A stretch of DNA of 64,000 bases, taken from NCBI RefSeq assembly GCF_029784165.1, contig NC_073696.1:174024912-174088911 (forward strand), in the 5' to 3' direction. Shown here piece by piece: positions 56,142 through 64,000 of this stretch. Both the position numbers and the translations under genes were made by a program. The notes under the pieces were generated by a model. That model was not told the origin of the DNA. It searched no databases and saw only the letters and a list, made by a program, of their open reading frames with translations. Every line of letters starts with the position of its first letter. Positions within the stretch are counted from its first letter, which is position 1. This DNA is from Wyeomyia smithii (lineage: Eukaryota > Arthropoda > Insecta > Diptera > Culicidae).

Positions 56142-56504
56142 GTCCAGTGAGTAGGGTGTAACATGCAAAAGAAACTAGTCCACTTTGACTTACTATATTA
56201 TTTTCAAGACGGGTTTAATACAGCAAGACACAAAAAACAACATGTAGTTATATATCAAATCCATCCTCGCGTCATTTTTTATATAGAAATTATTGATTTC
56301 ATTACATCATCAATCAAATTTAAAATAAATCAATTCATTTGGAAAGACTGAACGGCAAAAGCAACAAATGATTATCATATTATTATTCATACTTTTTTGA
56401 ATCAAAATTTGAAAGCTTGTCTATTATTTCTAAAAAAATCCAAGCCATTCGAATAGTAGCCGCCTTTATTATCATAATCCATAAACTTTGACATACTCGT
56501 ATTC
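56142..56504. other. Downstream flank of Alhambra
   Basis: Probable 3'UTR of the long isoform with AATAAA at 56324-56329. No gene seen. Confidence 0.4.
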
Positions 56505-56634
56505 TTTAAGGCCCAAATACACACACGGCGTAATGACGCCTTCTCCATACAAAATAGAAGGCGGGATAGCGATCACGCCTTCTATTTTGTATTGAAAAGG
56601 TGTCATTGCGCCGTGTGTGTATTTGTGCCTTTAA
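56505..56634. mobile_element. 120-bp hairpin MITE, GGCCCAAATACACACACGGC ends
   Basis: The left arm (56510) and right arm (to 56629) pair along almost their whole length, with AAAATAGAAGGCG meeting CGCCTTCTATTTT in the middle. TTTAA flanks both sides (56505-56509, 56630-56634), suggesting TTAA-type insertion. Similar ends occur at 60627-60710. Confidence 0.75.
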
Positions 56635-56689
56635 TAACAAAGCAAGGCCTAAGTGTGGTACATGCGTTTAACACGACTTAAGGCTCAAT

Positions 56690-57095
56690 ATTTAACGTAT
56701 ATCTATTGAAGCCGTAGAACAATTGTGGGACCATCACAGTGACACTACCGACTCCAACAGCCTCCTAGCCGAGGTTGGAACATACGATGATTGCCCGTTA
56801 AGTCCACGTTGCACATCCAGACGTAGGTTACGCTTGAGAGCATGCCGATGAGAAGGTGTATTCTGAATTAGCCGTTAAAATCGATGTAAGTTTATGCAGC
56901 TTCAGAACGTTCATCGTTTATTTTACCATAAGCTGTCACTTCTCTAGAAATTTAACCTTGGCTATTGTCCACATCACCAATTTTTAATGCACAAGACATT
57001 TGTGTGAACTACCGTGCTATTATCTTCTAAGTCTAACTGTTCAGCTGGGATTCAAACATACGACGACAGGCTTGTTAGAGCAGCGTGGTACCAAT
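56690..57095. repeat. Two decayed SINE fragments
   Basis: Positions 56710-56810 (ACAATTGTGGGACCATCACA, then GCCGAGGTTGGAACATACGA) and 57030-57090 (GTTCAGCTGGGATTCAAACA, then GACAGGCTTGTTAGAGCAGC) align with the SINE at 31727-31932 but with many changes. Confidence 0.5.
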
Positions 57096-57643
57096 GGAAT
57101 ATATAAAGGTACGGAGATGGTTTGAGTCTCGGGTTTAAAGGGCTTCTTTTTTTGTTGACAGTGATGACGTAGAAGTCAAAAAACAATGCCCAAAAATCGA
57201 TGTTCGGTTCATTTTTCTCAAAAATTGTTCACAGGTTATGACAGTTTACGGCTGAAAATGACTACCTGCGTCGTTAAACAATGCGGAACACAATTCCAAA
57301 TGGCATTTTCTTGTTCTTGGAGATCTACGTCACAACCCCAGTACGTGTTTCTGTTTACCTTTTTTTCTTTACTAATACAGACAAATGTCTTCTTCTTCCT
57401 CACCTTTGTATACCTCATTGGCATGGTACCTCGGGCTAATTGAAAGGTGTATAATAGAAAACGCCACTACAACAGACTTATCAACCCATCCCCGTGAGTG
57501 ATGTCGTATGACACGATTTATACCAACGAAAAATGAGTGTTTGAATGTGAATACTGGAGGCGGAAATTGATTTCTTTTCACGGAGAATAGATTAATTACT
57601 TTACGAACTAATTTCATTTTTGTCATATGACTTACATTTTAAG
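57096..57643. other. Intergenic, no gene seen
   Basis: Short open frames on both strands near 57186-57626 lack known domains. Confidence 0.4.
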
Positions 57644-57834
57644 TTTAGTAAAGCGGGCAATGTATGTTGTTTTTCGAGAATGCGAAAATGAACGGGAATA
57701 GAAGGTGTGACTTTAGGCTTAGAAAAATTTTTCCCTCGTCCAGGGAAATTTTTTCTAAGCCTATAAGTCACACCTTCTATTTCCGTTCATTTTCGCATTC
57801 TCGAAAAACTACATACATTGCCTGCTTTACTAAA
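57644..57834. mobile_element. 191-bp near-perfect palindrome (hairpin MITE)
   Basis: TTTAGTAAAGCGGGCAATGT at the left pairs with ACATTGCCTGCTTTACTAAA at the right, and pairing continues inward (ATAGAAGGTGTGAC against GTCACACCTTCTAT) to a centre of about 10 bases. Only a few mismatches. No TSD was defined. Confidence 0.75.
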
Positions 57835-58049
57835 AATAGATTAATTGTCTTGTATCACATGCTTCACAAAGACTACAAGCTACTTGAAGTTATTGTTAGT
57901 ATTCGGCCCGAATTTTTTAATGATGTGTCCTAATTAACTAATTGTATAACTGGAGTACTGGGACAATAGAGCAAGAGCGCTGACAGATGTCAGTTGCGGT
58001 TATTGATATCGTTAAAAGATCAAGATCGGGACAGTATCCAGTAGAACGT

Positions 58050-58726
58050 CTCATGATCAGTGATGGAAACGAAACGAATATGATGCAATCGTCGTTTATT
58101 CATCATGTGTGCACTTTACGAAGAGTACAGGCCGCGACTAAACTCGAATCCTCTCAACCCATAATGAAATGATGATAGGATGCATAGGTTTCTGGGAGAA
58201 AACAAACACATGACTAGACTACATCAGCTCTGAGAAGCGATTCGATCGTTGCGTTTGTCTTTCCATAGGCCGGTAGTTACGGGAAGAAAGGATAGCAACA
58301 GGAGAAAATCATGTCGCCTGAACAGCAGCAGAGGTGGGGTGCTGTGAGAGGGAATGTGTGGAGGAAGGAACTACTTCGGCAGCGGTTGAGTTTAAGCGAG
58401 AGTAGGAGAGCATACACTGTCATTTTCTTTCTTTTTCTGACAAAAAATCATATTCATGAGTCAAAAGAATAAGGATATAACAAGTTCTGATCGCTCTCTG
58501 TAACAGAGACGAATAACTTCATACACCGAGTTGTGCTCATTGAGAACCACGTATTGTGGTGTACACTAATGAATAGAAATATATCGTAAAGAGGAAAGCA
58601 AAAAGAGTGCACCAGCACCGATACTTTGTTTTTTGCATACTGACGACGATGTCAACGCATCCTAGGCTTGTTTTATATGTATTCATTTATCGCTAGAGGT
58701 GATTTTTTTCCTTCGCTGCTCATGAT
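58050..58726. mobile_element. 661-bp hAT-type MITE with 8-bp TSD
   Basis: The element (58058-58718) starts CAGTGATGGAAACGAAACGA and ends TTTTTTTCCTTCGCTG. It is flanked by perfect 8-bp repeats CTCATGAT (58050-58057, 58719-58726). It matches 53873-54508 in inverse orientation almost throughout. No transposase frame. Confidence 0.85.
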
Positions 58727-59589
58727 AGTGCATTGTTAGTCTACTACTGCAGAGCTTGTAAATATAAATTAAATTCCTGAGTATGTGCCAACGGATTGCT
58801 ACTTTCAGCGTCGAGCAGTTTTCAATTTCACAAGGGCTCCAATGTATTTTGTCAAGGTGCAACGCAGTTCGCTGAGGTAACTTTTAGATTTTTGAACTTT
58901 TTCCATTAACCATGCCAGTTAAGCAGGTTCAGAACATACGCTGATGATTAATATAAAGTATTATCGAAAACATCCAATAGAAAAAAGCGGTGTTGCAGTA
59001 GTCTGCGAACTTCACCTTGTTAAGCTGTAAAAAGGTGTGTTCATTCATGAAATCCACTTTACAAAACTGTATCAACTTCTTGCTGCTATCCAACTAATCA
59101 TGAAGTACCTTTTTTAGAAATAGGTATGTTGGTTTTTGGTATGCAGTCTTTGTTAGATTCCCTCACCTGCTTCCCTTTTGTCATCTACTGACATTGATAA
59201 CTATCTAGTTCCTAACAATTCGGTCTAACCATGTATGACTTCGTTCCGTCCAGGAGCATTTTGACTCCTGTTTCAATCATTTATGTGGTTCATTTCAAGT
59301 TGGAGTAAGCTTGCTAGAAACCTTTGTATGTTAAAATAAAATTCTCTATTTAGAATAACCATTTGGAACATCTACTGTCTTAACTCAGAAACGAATATCA
59401 ACGAGTTGCGAAGCATCAAAAAAGCGTTATTAGCTACATCAGTACTTTTAGGTCATTCACAAAGATGACTAGAACTAGTTATCTTTGTCATTCAACAATA
59501 CTCTTTTAACTATTCTACCAGTTGAGGGAAGCCCTTCTGTGACTTTTTTTTGAAGTTTTTCTCCCCTAAGTTTGCGACTGTACTATAAA
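58727..59589. other. Intergenic, no gene seen
   Basis: AT-rich, no motif recognised. Confidence 0.4.
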
Positions 59590-60180
59590 CAGACAGTTGG
59601 GGTCTTCACGTCGAGCTCGTATACAAATATCCAGCCGTAAACTGTGTATCTCAGGGGGGATTTACGCTGTCAAAATTCATATATATGTGTGCGTTATCGC
59701 AGATCAACTCTGGTCTATGAAGTTTGATAGATTACCTGTGTAGCAATGAAACTTCATCACTTTTAGCCAAACACAGGTTGCTGCCACAAAATTTTACTAC
59801 GCAACACATTAATAATAGGGGTCTTCACATCGAGCTCGTATACGAATACCCAGCCGTAAACTGTGTATCTTCCATTACTCGTCAATGGAGGTGAGTATTT
59901 TTACGGCTGGGTATTTGTTTACGAGCTAGACATGAATACCCATAATAAAAATTTTCCGCGATTTCTCGAGTTTTGTTAAAAATAACGTTCCAATTCTACT
60001 AAATTTAACTTCGGTCAAAACGACAAAAACCAAAAAAATAGGACGTCTTGTTGCCAAATATGTTGGTCACGGTTACACAATATTTGACAGATAGATTCCC
60101 CCTGGTGTATCTTCAATTTCTCGTCAATGGAGGAAAGTATTTTTTCGGCTAGGTATCGACATGAATACCCATAGTGTTTA
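59590..60180. repeat. Repeated and inverted TCGAGCTCGTATACRAATA block
   Basis: GGGGTCTTCACRTCGAGCTCG...CAGCCGTAAACTGTGTATCT occurs at 59598-59655 and 59818-59872. The second copy faces an inverted relative (TTACGGCTGGGTATTTGTTT, 59900-59940), forming a hairpin. The part 59943-60120 is related to 39890-40070. It appears to be a decayed, partly duplicated foldback element. Confidence 0.55.
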
Positions 60181-60626
60181 TCTCAGGTGCAACGTTGCTA
60201 TAAAGTTCTATGCAGATTGCGTTGGTTACTGCTGTGCATGCTGTCGCCAATTTTGAAACAATACCGTATTAAATGAATATGCAGCTATCTTGTTTTTTTT
60301 TTTGACAGTAGATGTGGTGACGGTCTCTAGATGTGATCCTCATGGCCCCTGTTACTAGTACTACATACAGGTCAGTTGCTCTCTACTTAACTACTCCAAA
60401 ACTAAAGGACAACAAAGGATTCGCTAGAATATTGAATTCATTACTAACAGGCTCTAGGACACAGCTCACTAGTGTTAGAAAGAATCTCGCATGCGTTCTT
60501 GATATCGGAGTGGGAAATTCGGTGAGCTGCCAGAAATCCAGATATTTGTGTCGTTATTTTCCTTTGTAGGAATATCTTCATGACTAGAATTTTTATCTCT
60601 TGATGCACTAGCCGTATGACAGTTAA

Positions 60627-60710
60627 GGCCCAAGCACAATGGATACGTTTGCGATGCTAACTGTCAAATTGCCGCAAACGCAGCCGCAACGTATCCATTG
60701 TGTTTGGGCC
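60627..60710. mobile_element. 84-bp hairpin MITE, GGCCCAAGCACAATGGATAC ends
   Basis: GGCCCAAGCACAATGGATAC pairs with GTATCCATTGTGTTTGGGCC. GTTA occurs on both sides. The start GGCCCAA is shared with the hairpin at 56510-56629. Confidence 0.7.
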
Positions 60711-62019
60711 GTTAGTGTTCATGTCTGGTTCTTTCTCCAACTCATTCATCCTTCCATAGAAGTTCTAGCTTGCAAGGTGAGTCTGCTTTGTGTTAAAATT
60801 TTGAATCGTCCCTAAATTGTAAGCCGACAAGCGGAGTTATTTTTTGACACTTAGCTTGTCGAGTTTATAAAACAAAATAAAAGAAGGAACTTAGATGTTT
60901 CCTTGGTGGCAAAAACGTGACCAGAATCAGTTTCCCTCTAACATACTTTGGTACAACATTCATTAAATTTCAACATGGCACGTACCTATTAAAAAACGAA
61001 AATTCTGATGTATGAGTTTCTTACACTAACATGACGTTTTGTTGCATTGTACTCGCATTGGTCATTCATAAATGTGTTATTGCAAATCATACAACTATTT
61101 AACCATAGTCATTAAAAACTCAACTTAATAAATATTATGAATATTTTCTCAAAATCTCGGAGGAAACATAATTTTTTCATGCCACCTCCGACATCTAGTG
61201 TAAAATATTGTAAATAGATTTAGCACAAATACCAAACTGCACTTTTAATATGTAATGGATCAGATAACATAGCTACATTTGGTTGGAATGTTATAGTCTA
61301 ATTTGAACTCAAATACAATAGAAAACACGACCGGTAAGACGATTTTGAATCTAAATTGTTTACTCCGTAATAAGGATTTTGCAATTGCAACATTATTCCT
61401 GTTTAATTTTCGAGTGTTAGCTTTTTACTTTCGTGCAGGAATCACATTGAACATGTTTATGATTTTGTACTGAAATGCTTTCTCACTCATTGGATACTCA
61501 GGTCAAAGCTCTGATTATTAAATATTAGATAATAATATACTTACTTTTGTAAAACGGGGCGAACAATTGAATAATTGAATAAGATGCTTTAAAATGATTG
61601 CAGCAAAAATCTTCAAATAGGGGTAATGTAGCGTACCACTCCTCGTAAAAAACAACAGGATAGTTTATTTAGCAATGATTCCCTAGAGAGATAAAAGTGT
61701 GCAATACATTGTAATGAAAAAACTGTTTTCAGTTGAAATAATTGTAAAGAAAACAAAAAAAGCGATGTAAATACACAAATATCTGATAGTATTATTCAGA
61801 CCAACAAATTGAAATGTATAATTTTGAAAATATAATAAAATATTGCCTCTAACTATCCTGTTTCTTTATATCACATGTCATTACTTGCGTAAATAATAAA
61901 CGTTACGGTTATTTCCTTAGGCTTTGTGTGAGAAAAAAAGGTTGAAAAATGTATCATCCAAATTGTTGCACCTAGCATGCTTATAGCCGCCAACTTCGTG
62001 GGGGGGGGGCTAATTATCC
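60711..62019. other. Intergenic, no gene seen
   Basis: AT-rich; a run of about 10 G lies near 62000. No coding frame or TIR was found. Confidence 0.4.
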
Positions 62020-62029
62020 TACAGGGTAT

Positions 62030-62178
62030 TCAATAACCTGATCCATCGGCATCTCGCCCCAGAACTTGGAAATGAGTTTCTCAAATTGGTCCATCGTGCT
62101 CACCTTATGCTTGTTCTGCTTGGTTAGCATGTACGGCCATGCTTAAAAGTCCAGGGAATTAAGGTCCAGGGAGCTGAG
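62030..62178 (-). pseudogene. Mariner-like transposase, C-terminal part
   Basis: The minus strand reads LSSLDLNSLDF, a stop, then AWPYMLTKQNKHKVSTMDQF and ISKFWGEMPMDQV. This matches the third catalytic Asp block (SPDLNPLDY type) and the usual C-terminus. It is separated from the rest by the nested insertion and carries an in-frame stop. Confidence 0.75.
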
Positions 62179-63051
62179 CTCAAGCTTGATTGATCACCAC
62201 CGGCTGTCACTTCATTACTGACCAGGATCGACCGGAATTGCACATCGAATTTATCAATTATTGCTTGGGATTAAGGTGAAACCTCATTGAATCCAAAAAT
62301 AGCCGACTTCGAGTCACCAATTCGAATTTTCAAATGCACAAGACTCGGAAATACTCATTGCGTTCCCTGTGAAAATTATATTTTATGTTTGCCTCACTGC
62401 AGCAAACATAAAATAGCATTTTCACAGGGAACGCATTAACTGTTTCCGAGTCTTGTGCTTTCGAAAATTCGAAGTGGTGACTCGAAGTCGGCCATTTTTG
62501 GATTCAATGAGGTTTCACCTTAAGCTATTCGATGTGCATCTCCAATGATCCCTGCATGCTGATCAGTATCGACGCCTGCCGGTTAGTTCGATACTTGTTG
62601 CTACTAGAGGCCGGATATACTCCTGCACACTCCACAAGCATCACGGGTAAGGCGGAGTTTTGTGTTAGTTGTTCGTCACGTTTCTTTTTCGAAATTTCTT
62701 CTATTGATTGCGAGAGGGCGACGACGCGCGCGTTCGTCTACCCAATACAATACCGGAGATGTACAATTGTTCACGCAAGCTATTTCGTTACGAAGGGTAT
62801 GTGTATCGCGGTCCTAGCGGTGCGAGAGTGTTGTTTTTAAGAGGCATATAAATGTTCACTTCTTGGTGAGAAAGCAAACGAATGTGATGGGTGATGGTGA
62901 TGGGAGCCTGAGAATGAACCCACGCTTAAGGCCTTTGATAATCAAAAATGGCCTGCTTCTAACAAGATTCGAACTCACGACCATCTGCTTATCAAAGCGG
63001 ACTCTATCACCTTGCACCTACAAGCTCCCCTTTAAGGTCCGGGGAGCTGAG
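62159..63051 (-). mobile_element. tRNA-headed SINE-like insertion in the mariner element
   Basis: The 20-bp direct repeat TTAAGGTCCRGGGAGCTGAG occurs at 62159-62178 and 63032-63051 (one mismatch). Between them, on the minus strand, the sequence starts GGGGAGCTTGTAGGTGCAAG, with an A-box-like GGTGCAAGGTGATAG and a B box GAGTTCGAATCTT. About 600 bp once the nested MITE is excluded, long for a SINE. The tail shows no clear poly(A). It is a different tRNA family from the copy at 31727. Confidence 0.65.
62271..62523. mobile_element. 245-bp palindromic MITE with TTAA duplication (piggyBac-type)
   Basis: GGTGAAACCTCATTGAATCC (62275) is inverted at 62500-62519, and pairing continues inward through AGTCACCA, AAGACTCGG and CGTTCCCTGTGAAAAT. 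TTAA is present on each side (62271-62274, 62520-62523). The TTAA target indicates piggyBac-related mobilisation. Confidence 0.82.
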
Positions 63052-63119
63052 AGACCACGAAGTTTAATTGACAAAATCTGTCAAACTGTACCGACACAAC
63101 ACTTGAACGGTATTCTCCG

Positions 63120-63720
63120 TGTGGGCCGGTGCACCTGTCCTGTTAAAAGTCGTAATGATCCTTCCCATAGAGATCCCAGAATGGGGGCTACAACCTTCTC
63201 CAGAACTTCGGTCTTATAGTACGCGGTGTTGATTTCATGTTTTTCTCAATAAACACCAGTGGGAGCTTCCCACGCCTGAGCACGGCACCCACATGATGCT
63301 CTAGAGCTGCGGGGACGGGAGAAAGCTGTCCAACGATGGCGCCCACACCCGGTCATTTTGGACATTGTGCAACTGTTGTAAGACAAAGAGTTTTTCATCA
63401 GAAAACACACACTCATAACCTGCGCGCCGCGTAAGTATCAGTTTGGCTCTGTCCAGCCTCTTCATCATTGTAGCCTCCAAGGTCCCGTGAACCTTGAGTT
63501 TCATGTACTGCTTGTATCCCAGGTCCTCCGTCATGATGGACAGCCCACATCCCGATCGACACATCCAGGTCAGCAGCGGTCTTCCAGATCAAGCGGTTCA
63601 TTTTTCGGAGAACTCGCTCTCTCATCATTGATTGCTGCTGGTGTCCTCACCGAACGCTGCCGCCCGAATCTCGCATGGTTCTTGGCCGAATCAGGCTTCC
63701 ACCACCGACGGACGGTGATC
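63120..63720 (-). pseudogene. Mariner-like transposase, N-terminal and central part
   Basis: Read in shifting frames on the minus strand: VLRKMNRLIWKTAADLDVSI (helix-turn-helix), GYKQYMKLKVHGTLEATMMK, CVFSDEKLFVLQQLHNVQND (first catalytic Asp) and INTAYYKTEVLEKVVAP. At least two frameshifts separate these. SDEK and INTAYYKTEVLEKVV are familiar from DD37D/DD39D-like mariner transposases of insects; the spacing cannot be measured because of the breaks. Confidence 0.75.
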
Positions 63721-64000
63721 TAGATCAAATTCCGCTTTACCCCATAGGAATTCAACTTCCGGAATGTCATCGGGTCGCTCACCTCTCGCAAACAACTTTA
63801 CTACGACATCGTGGTGCGCGGTAAACAAACAACAAATGACAACAAGTCAAATGACAACAAGACACCGTGCGCGTCGATAAGCCTGTATGTGAGGCTAAAG
63901 CTGACACCAGTACCAATACACAGACGGCACATGGTGCGCACCTACACAGCGATGAAAAGTTGTGCTCGAACTCATTATACACCTTGTAGTAGCAATGATA

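Larger units (their letters stand above)
62020..63988 (-). mobile_element. Decayed mariner-like element with two levels of nested insertion
   Basis: Both ends abut TA (62020-62021 and 63987-63988). The right end on the minus strand is CAAGGTGTATAATGAG and the left end on the plus strand is CAGGGTATTCAATAAC, similar but diverged TIRs. The transposase is broken. A tRNA-headed element (62179-63031) lies inside it, and a TTAA-flanked MITE lies inside that. Confidence 0.65.

Noticed and set aside
57186..57443. 85-aa plus-strand frame with MTTCVVKQCG
   Set aside because: A THAP-like start (CVVKQCG) came to mind, but the rest lacks the C2CH pattern and is hydrophobic at the end; too weak to call.
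62940..63030. Possible tRNA gene on the minus strand
   Set aside because: A and B boxes are present, but the anticodon and acceptor stems do not pair, and it heads a longer insertion with a target duplication.

Overview
This window looks like a transposon-rich piece of a culicine mosquito nuclear genome (Aedes/Culex-like). The evidence is AT-rich DNA with introns, a Juan-like Jockey-clade retrotransposon, I-, R1- and CR1-type non-LTR elements, tRNA-Val-like SINEs, many MITEs, and two conserved host genes with clean GT-AG splice sites. No database search was possible, so family and species names rest on recognised motifs.

Layout. 1-5.5 kb: a Tc1/mariner element with a deleted core, nested in a SINE, then intergenic repeats. 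5.5-9.9 kb: a nearly complete Juan-like element on the minus strand. 9.9-13.6 kb: a GC-rich block with a TATA box, then featureless DNA. 13.6-21.5 kb: a CR1-type element (minus) split in its reverse transcriptase by a complete 5.4 kb R1-type element (plus), with a 15-bp target-site duplication. 22.2-26.4 kb: an I-clade element (plus) that has lost part of its RNase H. 26.4-28.1 kb: foldback fragments and a tandem array. 28.9-31.1 kb: a complete three-exon secernin gene (minus). 31.7-35.2 kb: a cluster of a SINE and MITEs.

36.9-56.1 kb: the AF10/AF17 orthologue, Drosophila Alhambra (plus). I reconstruct 13 coding exons giving 1724 residues with every exon phase compatible. They encode an N-terminal PHD and extended PHD, a very long Ser/Asn/Gly/Gln-rich linker, and the octapeptide-motif leucine zipper. 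The sequence also supports an alternative internal start and an alternative short terminal exon with its own poly(A) signal. The introns hold several MITEs, including a 717-bp foldback element with inverted arrays of a 13-bp word and a 1.9-kb hAT-type element.

56-64 kb: hairpin MITEs, a 661-bp hAT derivative, and a decayed mariner-like element that contains a tRNA-headed insertion, which itself contains a TTAA-flanked MITE.

The two host genes do not form an obvious pathway: one is a putative chromatin cofactor and the other a secernin of the C69 peptidase-like family. The most unusual signals are several unrelated MITE families that each iterate their own short word near both ends, and the alternative 5' and 3' ends of the Alhambra gene.
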